DNA of 64,000 bases from Avibacterium volantium. Its GTDB lineage: Bacteria; Pseudomonadota; Gammaproteobacteria; Enterobacterales; Pasteurellaceae. The notes beneath the pieces were generated by a model. That model searched no databases and was not told where the DNA came from. It was given only the letters and a program-made list of their open reading frames with translations. Positions 27,845 through 35,822 of the stretch are shown here, one piece after another. The stretch lies in assembly GCF_900635775.1 (NCBI RefSeq), contig NZ_LR134167.1, forward strand, positions 1,955,001-2,019,000. The letters run 5' to 3'. Position numbers and translations under genes: made by a program. The first letter of the stretch is position 1. The number at the start of each line of letters is the position of its first letter.

Positions 27845-29413
27845 ATGAGTATTTCACGTCGTAATTTTATTAAAGGTGTTGCGACAACCGGTGCGGCAGC
27901 GGCGCTGTCAACCACTGCGGTGAATGCAGTCGCCAATAATAATGCTAAAGATTCAGCCAAAAAATCTAACAATCCACCACTGAACCTATTAATCGTATTT
28001 CCAGATGAAATGCGAGCTATGGTACAGGGCTTCAAACATCAAGATCCCGCCATCACTCCACATTTAGATGCCTTTGCTAAAACCGCAAAAGTGATGGATC
28101 AAATGGTGTCCAATTACCCACTTTGTTCGCCATTTCGCGGAATGTTTATGACAGGGAAATATCCACAACACAGCGGTGTAACAGGAAATACCCACGATTA
28201 CGGCGGTAAAGTAGGGATTGAACTCTCCCCTTATGCGAAATGTTGGTCTGATGTATTAAAAGATGAAGGCTATTCATTAGGTTACATTGGTAAATGGCAT
28301 TTGGACGTGCCGCAAAAGCCGTACATTAAGAGCTACAACAACCCAATGGAAGGACGCTATTGGAATGATTGGACACCACCAGATCGTCGCCACGGTTTTG
28401 ATTTCTGGTATTCTTACGGTACTTATGATTTACACTTAAAACCAATGTACTGGGGCAATGACACACCACGCGAATACCCAGAATACGTGGATCAATGGGG
28501 ACCTGAACACGAAGCGGATATGGCGATTAAATATCTTCGTAATGAAGAAAACAAATATCGCGATCCAAGCAAACCGTTCGCCTTAGTAGTTTCAATGAAC
28601 CCACCTCATTCCCCTTATGATCAAGTGCCACAAAAATATCTTGATATGTATCCGCAAAGTTCTAAAGAACTCAACACACGTCCAAATGTAGATTGGGATA
28701 AAAAATATCAAGAAGGCTACGGCCCGCAATATTTCAAAGAATACTTGGCGATGGTTTCAGGGGTTGATGACCAATTTGGCCGCATTCTTGCCGAACTTGA
28801 CAAACAAGGCTTGGCAGACAACACCTTAGTGGTGTTCTTCTCTGACCACGGTTGTTGTATGGGTTCTCACGGTGCGCCAACCAAAAATAATATTTATGAA
28901 GAATCAATGCGCGTGCCAATGATGTTCCGCTTACCGGGCAAAATCCCTGCAGGTGTAAATGAGAGCTTGATGTCTGCGCCAGATATTTATCCAACCATCT
29001 TAGATCTTCTTGGTTTCAAAGATAGCATTCCAGATAGCGTGGAAGGGGTGAGCTTAGCGGAACAAGTATTACACGATAAAGGGGTTAGCCCAACTTCTCA
29101 GCTCTATCTCTTTGTACCTTACGGTCAGCCTTCTTTCGGCAGACGTGGCGTGCGCACTAAAACTCACACATTAGAAGTTGATCGTCAAGATGGCGAACCA
29201 TTGAAATATAAACTCTTTGATAATGTGGCAGATCCATACCAAATGAAGAATATTGCAGATAGCAATCCTGAATTGGTACAAAAACTAATCAAAGAAGAAT
29301 TATTACCTTGGTTAGAAAAAACCGGTGATTCTTGGCGTCCAGTGGAATTCATTACTGGCCCAACGAAAAAAATGAAAAAACAACTGGAAAGCTGTGCGGC
29401 ACCAAAAGCCTAA
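27845..29413 (+). CDS. Tat-exported sulfatase, Cys-type
   Basis: 522 residues. The N-terminus has a twin-arginine signal (SRRNFIKG followed by a hydrophobic Ala-rich stretch and AVA near residue 30), so it is exported folded. The sulfatase signature is CSPFR-GMFMTGKYP with C94 as the future formylglycine. Metal or sulfate ligands are suggested by FPDEMR near 52 and FFSDHGCCMGSHG near 333. Because Tat substrates fold before export, Cys maturation by the co-encoded anSME would happen in the cytoplasm before transport. It is divergent from agaZ and followed by the DUF2264 gene. Substrate is probably a glycosaminoglycan sulfate; position unknown. Confidence 0.93.
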   Translation: MSISRRNFIKGVATTGAAAALSTTAVNAVANNNAKDSAKKSNNPPLNLLIVFPDEMRAMVQGFKHQDPAITPHLDAFAKTAKVMDQMVSNYPLCSPFRGMFMTGKYPQHSGVTGNTHDYGGKVGIELSPYAKCWSDVLKDEGYSLGYIGKWHLDVPQKPYIKSYNNPMEGRYWNDWTPPDRRHGFDFWYSYGTYDLHLKPMYWGNDTPREYPEYVDQWGPEHEADMAIKYLRNEENKYRDPSKPFALVVSMNPPHSPYDQVPQKYLDMYPQSSKELNTRPNVDWDKKYQEGYGPQYFKEYLAMVSGVDDQFGRILAELDKQGLADNTLVVFFSDHGCCMGSHGAPTKNNIYEESMRVPMMFRLPGKIPAGVNESLMSAPDIYPTILDLLGFKDSIPDSVEGVSLAEQVLHDKGVSPTSQLYLFVPYGQPSFGRRGVRTKTHTLEVDRQDGEPLKYKLFDNVADPYQMKNIADSNPELVQKLIKEELLPWLEKTGDSWRPVEFITGPTKKMKKQLESCAAPKA

Positions 29414-29419
29414 CAGCAC

Positions 29420-29445
29420 ACACTCACTGAATGTTCAGTGAGTGT
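29420..29445 (+). other. Intercistronic hairpin between Tat sulfatase and DUF2264 genes
   Basis: ACACTCACTGAA / TTCAGTGAGTGT, a perfect 12-bp stem with a 2-nt spacer (so a palindrome-like arm), not followed by a T-run. The DUF2264 RBS (AGGAG) begins about 6 bp later. It could protect the sulfatase message or modulate the downstream gene. Confidence 0.65.
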
Positions 29446-29461
29446 AACTAGGAGCGGATAA

Positions 29462-30955
29462 ATGCCAACCCAACCTCAAATTCGTTTTACTGAACGACCT
29501 TATTTAGCTCACGAACATCCTCGCTTACGGGATTATTGGCGGGCATTTAAGGAAAGATTGCAGCGTTCACTCAAACGAAAAGCCTTGTTTGGCAATACTG
29601 ATCCTCTTATTGATAAACAGCTCAAACAGGCATTTACAAAAGATTCCTCCTTTTCGCAAGAAAAGCTTGAATTATTGGTGAGTTATTTTATCCGCTCCTT
29701 TCTTCATTATGCCAATGATGGCTATGCTCGTGCCGATTATCACGGCTATCCTTCCGAACAAGGAATGGTATCGGATTCCATTGAGGGAGCAGCGCGGAAT
29801 TATCCCCTGCTTGCTGCCTATTTACATTATCAAACTCATTCCAGCGAGCCACTTTTCATTCAAATTCGAGAACGGCTTGCACAAGGTTTTCTGAATGCCA
29901 CCAATCCCCAACATTCAGGCTATTGGGGAGATTTAGCCAGCTTTCAGCAAACCATTTGCGAAACTGCTGATTTTGCCCTTGCCTTATGGCTGAGTAAAAA
30001 ATGGATTTGGCAGCAATATAACGATGAACAACAGCAACAAATTCTCACTTGGCTACGGCAAATTAATCAAGTTCAAACGGTGGATAATAATTGGCATCTG
30101 TTTGTTTTACTGGTGCAATTTGTGGTGAAAGATCTCAGTGGCATTGATGAAATCTGCCACGAGCGTTATCAACGCATCAAAGAATTTTATGTGGGCGAGG
30201 GTTGGTTTCGTGATGGCGAAAAAGGGAATTTTGACTATTACAATTCATGGGGTTTCCACTATGGGCTGTTTTGGTTAGACCAAATTGACCCAAATTTTGA
30301 CCGCACTTTTATTCAGCAAAGTGCGGTGCAATTTTGCGATAAATTTCATTATTTATTCGCGCCACAAGGCTTTGCCTTTTTTGGACGCAGCCTCCCTTAC
30401 CGCTTCGCCGCACCAAGTGCTTTAATTAGCACAATGATCCAACAACAAAAAAGTAATGGACAAGGTAAGCGTATTTTATCTTGCCTAACGCATTTTTTTA
30501 TTCAACAAGATGCCATTGCGCACGGCAATGTAACACAAGGCTTATTGCAAAAAGACAGACGGCTGGTTGATCCTTATAGTGGTGCGGCAAGTGGTTTGTG
30601 GTCATTACGTCCTTTCATTTTGTTACTTTATGGCAGCCAAAAAATCCATTTCTGGCAAACTGAAGAACAGCCCCTTGCCCTCGAACAGCAAGACTACGAC
30701 ATCAGCATACCCGCGATTAATTTAAGAATCATTGGCACACAAGCAACGCAAGAAATTGTGGCGTTATTCCAACATCAACAATACCCCAACGCCCCATTCA
30801 GCCAAGCGTGCCTGCAACAACAAAATATATTAAAACGGGGCTTAGAATGGCTTTGTGGACGCTCAACCAGGGGAAAAAATAATCTATTGCGCAAAGGGGT
30901 TATCTCATTTTCATCGAAACTCTCTCTTTATCTTGCTGATAAAGAGAAAAATTAA
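29462..30955 (+). CDS. DUF2264 family protein
   Basis: 497 residues without signal peptide, so probably cytoplasmic. The DUF2264 pattern is present: long alpha-helical N-terminal two thirds with DSIEGAARNYPLLAAYL, YWGDLASFQQTICETADFALAL, NNWHLFVLLV, FYVGEGWFRDGEKGNFDYYNSWGFHYGLFW, and APQGFAFFGRSLPYRFAA. The shape suggests an (alpha/alpha)-barrel like that of uronyl hydrolases and lyases. The family is common in polysaccharide-degradation loci but its activity is, to my knowledge, not settled. It is 48 bp downstream of the Tat sulfatase gene and probably co-transcribed. Two USS copies occur head to head near 30303 and 30318. Confidence 0.8.
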   Translation: MPTQPQIRFTERPYLAHEHPRLRDYWRAFKERLQRSLKRKALFGNTDPLIDKQLKQAFTKDSSFSQEKLELLVSYFIRSFLHYANDGYARADYHGYPSEQGMVSDSIEGAARNYPLLAAYLHYQTHSSEPLFIQIRERLAQGFLNATNPQHSGYWGDLASFQQTICETADFALALWLSKKWIWQQYNDEQQQQILTWLRQINQVQTVDNNWHLFVLLVQFVVKDLSGIDEICHERYQRIKEFYVGEGWFRDGEKGNFDYYNSWGFHYGLFWLDQIDPNFDRTFIQQSAVQFCDKFHYLFAPQGFAFFGRSLPYRFAAPSALISTMIQQQKSNGQGKRILSCLTHFFIQQDAIAHGNVTQGLLQKDRRLVDPYSGAASGLWSLRPFILLLYGSQKIHFWQTEEQPLALEQQDYDISIPAINLRIIGTQATQEIVALFQHQQYPNAPFSQACLQQQNILKRGLEWLCGRSTRGKNNLLRKGVISFSSKLSLYLADKEKN

Positions 30956-31033
30956 TTGAAAATCTACCGCACTTTCAAACTTAAGTTGGCAATACCATAC
31001 TGAAAAATAAGGTGATTTTATGCCTATTTGCGA

Positions 31034-31065
31034 AAAAATAAGGCGTTATTCCACGCCTTATTTTT
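31034..31065. terminator. Bidirectional terminator between DUF2264 gene and kdgR
   Basis: AAAATAAGGCGT / ACGCCTTATTTT, a 12-bp perfect stem around a 6-nt loop with A/T-runs at both ends, between convergent genes. Confidence 0.85.
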
Positions 31066-31077
31066 AGTGAATATGTG

Positions 31078-31866
31078 TTATTCCGCCACAGGATAATGCT
31101 GATAGCCCAGCTGTTTCGACACATTACGTCCTGCTTGGTGAAGCAAGTCCACAAGGTGAGTGAGGTTTTCTTTTTCAAAACGCACTAACGGCAATGAAAT
31201 CGAAATGGCGGCAATGCAATGTCCAAAGCGGTCGTAAATCGGTGCGGCGACACAATGTAGTCCGACCTCTTGTTCTTCTTTATCTTCAGCATAATGCTGT
31301 TCACGCACCAATGCTAATTCTTGCTTGAGTTCTTCGATATTTTTAAGCGTGTTCGCCGTGTGCGGGATAAATTCCACCTCTTTCAACAAGGTTTCCACTT
31401 CGTCATCAGTATGTGCGGAAAGCAACACTTTCCCAATCGCCGTGCTGTACGAAGGATTTCGCCGCCCCACGCGAGAATACATTCTTAAATTGTAAGTGGA
31501 ATCAATTTTATGCAAATACACAATCTCATTGCCATCAAGGGTGCCTAAATGCAGGGTTTCCCCTGTTTGTTTTGAGATTTCTTCCATTTCTTTATTTGCC
31601 AACTCAATCAAATCTACATATTCCAATGCCCTTGCGCTGAGTTCAAATAATTTTAAGGTTAAGCGATATTTATCCGTTTCACCTTCTTGAGCCACAATCC
31701 CTAGGCCTTTCATCGTTTGCAAAAAACGATAGATCGTGCTTTTCGACATCATTAAACGCTGAGCAAGATCCGTTACACCAATTTCCTTTTGTTCACTTAA
31801 CGCATCAACAATACCGAATACTTTCAATACTGATGATACGACATCGGGTTGAGTATCTTTTTCCAT
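31078..31866 (-). CDS. kdgR: KdgR, IclR-family repressor of uronate catabolism
   Basis: 262 residues from the ATG at 31864-31866 (AGAGG upstream). The longer frame to 31917 has no RBS. It is very similar to E. coli KdgR: SSVLKVFGIVDALSE, an IclR helix-turn-helix (GVTDLAQRLMMSKSTIYRFLQTM in parts), YRLTLKLFELSARAL, and an effector domain with YNLRMYSRVGRRNPSYSTAIGKVLL. KdgR represses pectin and uronate genes and is released by 2-keto-3-deoxygluconate. It is divergent from kdgK, the enzyme that consumes that inducer. Candidate operators lie upstream of kdgK, upstream of kduI and next to the Tat sulfatase. Confidence 0.93.
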   Translation of the reverse strand: MEKDTQPDVVSSVLKVFGIVDALSEQKEIGVTDLAQRLMMSKSTIYRFLQTMKGLGIVAQEGETDKYRLTLKLFELSARALEYVDLIELANKEMEEISKQTGETLHLGTLDGNEIVYLHKIDSTYNLRMYSRVGRRNPSYSTAIGKVLLSAHTDDEVETLLKEVEFIPHTANTLKNIEELKQELALVREQHYAEDKEEQEVGLHCVAAPIYDRFGHCIAAISISLPLVRFEKENLTHLVDLLHQAGRNVSKQLGYQHYPVAE

Positions 31867-31940
31867 AGTGCCTCTAAATATCATAAAAGAATTGCCTGTG
31901 CATATTAACACAAGCAATATTTTTGAAAAGCGGAAAAATT

Positions 31941-31956
31941 AAAATCATATTTCATT
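31941..31956. promoter_or_regulatory. Candidate KdgR operator between kdgR and kdgK
   Basis: AAAATCATATTTC followed by ATT fits the KdgR pattern RAAAYRNYRTTTY with one mismatch. It lies in the 159-bp divergent spacer, 70 bp upstream of the kdgK start. It could serve both repression of kdgK-eda and autoregulation. Weaker than the two full matches at 13715 and 27732. Confidence 0.45.
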
Positions 31957-32025
31957 TTTATTGAACAAAAGCATTAATAAATTTATAATCGGCATTATTT
32001 CACTCACTTTATTAAGGGGGAAAAA

Positions 32026-32967
32026 GTGAAAAAAATTGCAATTATTGGCGAATGTATGATCGAATTAAACGGTGAGCCATTTGGCAATATGTGGCAAACT
32101 TACGGCGGGGACACGCTTAACACCGCTACCTATCTTGCCCGAGTAAGTAATCCACAAGATATTGGTGTGCATTATATTACCGCAATGGGGGCGGACAAAC
32201 TCAGCCAACAGATGATTCAACACTGGCAACAAGATCAGATTCACACCGACAGCGTACTTATCGATCCCAATCGCCAAGCAGGGCTTTATTTAATCCAACT
32301 CGATAAATTTGGCGAACGCACCTTTCTTTATTGGCGTTCAGAATCTGCCGCGCGTTACTTACTGCAACACCCCGATTATCCGCAAGTGCAAGATAAATTA
32401 GCAGAAATGGATATGATTTATCTCAGTGGCATTTCCCTTGCCATTTTGCCTGATGCCGATCGCTATGCGCTTATCGAACAGCTCAAACAGCTTGCCGCGC
32501 AAGGCGTAAAAATTACCTTTGATAGCAACTATCGCCCGAAACTCTGGGAATCTGCCGCAAAAACGCAAGAAATTTACACTGCACTTTATCCACTGGTTCA
32601 CCTTGCTTTAGTCACCTTTGATGATGAACAAGCGCTCTGGGGCGACAACGATCCTGCACAATCTGTGCAACGCTTAAGAGAACTTGGGGTAAAAAATATC
32701 GTGTTGAAACAAGGTAAAGAAGGGGCATTATTCTGCGATGAGCAAGGCAACCAGCAAAATGTTGCCACCACGCCTGTAACCAACGTGGTGGATACCACCT
32801 CTGCAGGCGATGCCTTCAACGCTGGCTTTTTAAACGGCTATTTGCGTGATAAATTACCGCAACAATGCTGCCAACAAGGCAACCAAGTCGCAGGCATCGT
32901 CATTCAGCATAAAGGGGCGATTATTGACAAAAACGCCACCGCACACCTAATTGATCAATTTAACTGA
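32026..32967 (+). CDS. kdgK: 2-keto-3-deoxygluconate kinase
   Basis: 313-residue PfkB-family sugar kinase. The N-terminal IIGECMIELNGEP with YGGDTLNTATYLAR and the C-terminal anion-hole motif DTTSAGDAFNAGFL are diagnostic; the Asp of this last motif is the catalytic base. It phosphorylates 2-keto-3-deoxygluconate to KDPG. RBS AAGGGGG precedes the start at 32026 (GTG). The eda start lies 11 bp after its stop. Together they finish the uronate branch of the glycosaminoglycan pathway. Confidence 0.94.
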   Translation: MKKIAIIGECMIELNGEPFGNMWQTYGGDTLNTATYLARVSNPQDIGVHYITAMGADKLSQQMIQHWQQDQIHTDSVLIDPNRQAGLYLIQLDKFGERTFLYWRSESAARYLLQHPDYPQVQDKLAEMDMIYLSGISLAILPDADRYALIEQLKQLAAQGVKITFDSNYRPKLWESAAKTQEIYTALYPLVHLALVTFDDEQALWGDNDPAQSVQRLRELGVKNIVLKQGKEGALFCDEQGNQQNVATTPVTNVVDTTSAGDAFNAGFLNGYLRDKLPQQCCQQGNQVAGIVIQHKGAIIDKNATAHLIDQFN

Positions 32968-32977
32968 GGAATACGCA

Positions 32978-33613
32978 ATGAACACAGCGCAAATTATTGA
33001 AAAACTTCGCCAATTAAAAGTGATCCCCGTGATCGCCCTAGATAACGCACAGGATATTCTTCCCCTTGCGGAAACCTTAGCCAGCAACGGCTTACCAGTG
33101 GTGGAAATCACTTTCCGCTCAGCCGCAGCGGAAGAAGCAATCCGCTTAATCCGCCAGCATAACCCTTCTATCTTAATCGCTGCTGGCACGGTGCTAACCA
33201 GCGAACAAGTGGTACAAGCGAAAAATGCAGGCGCAGATTGCATTGTTACCCCAGGCTTTAACCCAAAAATCGTAAAACTTTGCCAAGAATTGGATATTCC
33301 TGTTATGCCGGGAGTGAATAACCCAATGTCCATTGAAGCGGCATTAGAATTAGGCGTAACCGCAGTGAAATTCTTCCCTGCCGAAGCTTCAGGTGGCGTG
33401 AAAATGATCAAAGCCTTACTCGGCCCTTATGCACAATTACAAATTATGCCAACGGGCGGAATCAGCGTAAACAACATTAAAGACTATCTCGCCATTCCAA
33501 ATGTCGTGGCGTGCGGCGGCTCGTGGTTCGTAGAAAAATCCCTTATCAACAGCCATAATTGGGAAGAAATCGGCCGTTTAGTTCGTGAAGCCGTAGCAAT
33601 TACTAATGCTTAA
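32978..33613 (+). CDS. eda: KDPG aldolase (2-dehydro-3-deoxy-phosphogluconate aldolase)
   Basis: 211 residues from the ATG at 32978, preceded by GAGGA. An in-frame ATT at 32951 is internal to kdgK. The class I aldolase motifs are VVEITFRS with the catalytic Glu (E43) and Arg, and TAVKFFPAE with the Schiff-base Lys (K131). It splits 2-keto-3-deoxy-6-phosphogluconate into pyruvate and glyceraldehyde-3-phosphate. Second gene of kdgK-eda. Followed by a USS-pair terminator. Confidence 0.95.
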   Translation: MNTAQIIEKLRQLKVIPVIALDNAQDILPLAETLASNGLPVVEITFRSAAAEEAIRLIRQHNPSILIAAGTVLTSEQVVQAKNAGADCIVTPGFNPKIVKLCQELDIPVMPGVNNPMSIEAALELGVTAVKFFPAEASGGVKMIKALLGPYAQLQIMPTGGISVNNIKDYLAIPNVVACGGSWFVEKSLINSHNWEEIGRLVREAVAITNA

Positions 33614-33640
33614 CTCGGCTAATAGCAAAACAAAGCCTTG

Positions 33641-33686
33641 AAAAAAGTGCGGTGGAAAATTTTGAAGAATTTGCACCGCACTTTTT
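33641..33686. terminator. Terminator made of two inverted uptake signals (after eda)
   Basis: AAAAAAGTGCGGTG and CACCGCACTTTTT face each other across a 19-nt AT-rich loop. The stem contains two complete USS cores. It separates convergent eda and the GDPD gene. Confidence 0.82.
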
Positions 33687-33702
33687 CTTATAATTCAGAA
33701 CA

Positions 33703-34527
33703 TCAATAAGGCATTTTGCCTGCTTTTTCAATTAATGATTTGAGATAGGGAATATCATCGTGGCTTAGCATATCGATCAAGCCTTCGCTTAGCCATTGAA
33801 TGATTTCACTTTCTGTATCGTAACCATATTTTTGGTTGTACATTTCTAGCACAGGGATTTCTTTGGATTCGTGCAGATACATTCTCACTGATAACCCTGC
33901 TTTTTTGTAAGCAATTAAATCTTCTTTGCCAACATAGTGGTATTCCACGCAAACACTGCTGGCGTTTGATCCCAACACTGCACTGAGCTGATCGTTATAG
34001 CGTGCGAGGGTAACCACTTGTAAACGCAATGCTGGTAATAATGCTTTGACTTTATTAATTAAAACGTGATCAAAACCCAATAATAAAATTTGATCTACCG
34101 TGTTGGTGCGTTGCAAAATCTCCGCCAGCACTTCGGCAAAACGCTGATGATTACGGCGTTGTTTGGCTTCTACAATCAAACCAACATTATTTTCTAATGC
34201 CCATTTTAACACGGTTTCTAATTCCACAATGTGCGTACCTTTGAATTCAGGTGAGAACTTTTCACCAAAATCATAGCGTTGTAGTTCAGCAAGCGTCATT
34301 TGTTCCACATAACCTTCACCGTTAGAAACGCGTTCGATAGAAAAATCGTGGATAACCACCATTTTTTCATCTTTTGTCATTGCAATATCAAGTTCAATGC
34401 TATGTGTTCCCGCCTCTAATGCGCCGATAAAAGCAGGCATTGTGTTTTCTGGATACTTGGCACTGTAACCGCGATGGCTGTTTGCCAAAATCAAACCTTT
34501 TTCTGTAACGTTAAATTCAAATGCCAT
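33703..34527 (-). CDS. Glycerophosphodiester phosphodiesterase (cytoplasmic, UgpQ-like)
   Basis: 274 residues from the ATG at 34525-34527, with GAGAGG six bases upstream; a TTG six bases earlier is rejected. GDPD motifs are seen: ANSHRGYSAKYPENTMPAF with the catalytic His-Arg and Glu-Asn, then SIELDIAMTKDEKMVVIHDFSIERVSNG in pieces with the Glu-x-Asp metal ligands and second His. No signal peptide. It hydrolyses glycerophosphodiesters to glycerol-3-phosphate and an alcohol. It is divergent from an ABC importer with a shared 221-bp control region, which suggests the importer supplies a phosphodiester or phosphorylated substrate. Confidence 0.88.
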   Translation of the reverse strand: MAFEFNVTEKGLILANSHRGYSAKYPENTMPAFIGALEAGTHSIELDIAMTKDEKMVVIHDFSIERVSNGEGYVEQMTLAELQRYDFGEKFSPEFKGTHIVELETVLKWALENNVGLIVEAKQRRNHQRFAEVLAEILQRTNTVDQILLLGFDHVLINKVKALLPALRLQVVTLARYNDQLSAVLGSNASSVCVEYHYVGKEDLIAYKKAGLSVRMYLHESKEIPVLEMYNQKYGYDTESEIIQWLSEGLIDMLSHDDIPYLKSLIEKAGKMPY

Positions 34528-34632
34528 TTTCAACCTCTCTTTTAATTCATTTTAAAAACTAAATTCATTTTAGAGATAATAGAAACATCGCGCAAATACT
34601 ATCGCAAATAACAGGGATAAATATCTAATTTT

Positions 34633-34648
34633 CGTGATCGAACTCACA
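34633..34648. promoter_or_regulatory. CRP-like site between the GDPD gene and the ABC importer
   Basis: CGTGA-N6-TCACA, nine of ten conserved CRP positions, in a 221-bp divergent spacer. An AT-rich TATATT at 34676-34681 could be a -10 element for the importer. The importer RBS GAGGAGGA is strong. Confidence 0.6.
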
Positions 34649-34748
34649 AAAACAAACTTAAATGAGTTTATTTTTTATATTGTAATTGATCGCGCTTTAT
34701 CTTCTAGTTTAGAGTATCCACAAAATTATCATCGAGGAGGAATCGATT

Positions 34749-35822
34749 ATGGCAAAACTAGAATTACGCAATATCACCAAAAAATTTGGTGATTTTTATG
34801 CAGCAAATAATATTTCGTTTAGTGCTGAAGAAGGGGAATTTGTTACCTTGCTCGGCCCGAGTGGTTGCGGAAAAACCTCATTACTGAAATTGATCGCAGG
34901 CTTTCATCGTGCCGATGAAGGGGAGATTGTGATTGGCGATCGCCAAGTGAATGACATTCCACCAGAAAAGCGTAACACGGCGATGTGTTTCCAATCTTAT
35001 GCGTTGTTCCCTCATTTGAATGTTTCACACAATATTTGTTATGGGCTAAAGCAAAAGAAAATTCCTATTGATGAACAAATTGCACGCTTGAATGTGGCGT
35101 TAAAACAAATGGATTTAGAAACCCAAAAGCTAAAATTACCTTCTGAGCTTTCGGGCGGTCAGCAACAACGTGTCGCCCTTGCACGCGCAATGGTAACGCG
35201 TCCTGATGTGATTTTATTTGATGAGCCGCTCTCAAATCTTGATGCGAAATTACGCGAAAGTGTACGTTTTGAAATTAAGCAACTTTCTCATCAATACAAT
35301 CTTACCAGTATTTATGTTACCCACGATCAAGCAGAAGCCTTATCAATGTCAGATAAGATCATCGTGCTAAACAAGGGGTCGATTGAGCAAGTAGGTACGC
35401 CGCAAGAAATTTATTATCAACCGAAAAATCGCTTTATTGCCGATTTTATTGGCGTGGCAAACATTACTAAAGCGAATGTCAAACATTGGCAAGGTGATCT
35501 CTATCAAGTGGATTCCTTATGGGGCAAATTCATTGTGCAATCAGCCCACAAGCCTGTGGCTGAGAATATTTATATTTGTTTCCGCCCTGAAGATGCAATC
35601 CCTTGTGAGCCAAATAGCAACGTGGAAAATAAATTTAGCGTCAAAGTGCTGCAAACCGCCTTTATGGGCAATATGACTGAAGTGCAAGGCTTGGTAACTT
35701 CAGGTTTGCCCAATGAGAAAGTGCGGTTGCAATTAACCAAATTTTCGCCGTTGTTAAATCAATCAGAAGAATTATTTTTCACCCTCGCGCGTGATGCCAT
35801 TCGTTTCTTGGAGGCGGTATGA
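34749..35822 (+). CDS. ABC importer ATP-binding subunit (PotA/UgpC-like)
   Basis: 357 residues. Walker A is GPSGCGKTS near residue 38, the signature is LSGGQQQRVALARA near 136, Walker B is VILFDEPLSNLD near 156, and the switch His is in YVTHDQAEA. A C-terminal TOBE-like regulatory domain follows from ~235. This is the general type used for spermidine/putrescine, iron, phosphonate and glycerol-phosphate importers. It overlaps the next permease gene by 4 bp. Substrate is not evident from the ATPase. Confidence 0.92.
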   Translation: MAKLELRNITKKFGDFYAANNISFSAEEGEFVTLLGPSGCGKTSLLKLIAGFHRADEGEIVIGDRQVNDIPPEKRNTAMCFQSYALFPHLNVSHNICYGLKQKKIPIDEQIARLNVALKQMDLETQKLKLPSELSGGQQQRVALARAMVTRPDVILFDEPLSNLDAKLRESVRFEIKQLSHQYNLTSIYVTHDQAEALSMSDKIIVLNKGSIEQVGTPQEIYYQPKNRFIADFIGVANITKANVKHWQGDLYQVDSLWGKFIVQSAHKPVAENIYICFRPEDAIPCEPNSNVENKFSVKVLQTAFMGNMTEVQGLVTSGLPNEKVRLQLTKFSPLLNQSEELFFTLARDAIRFLEAV

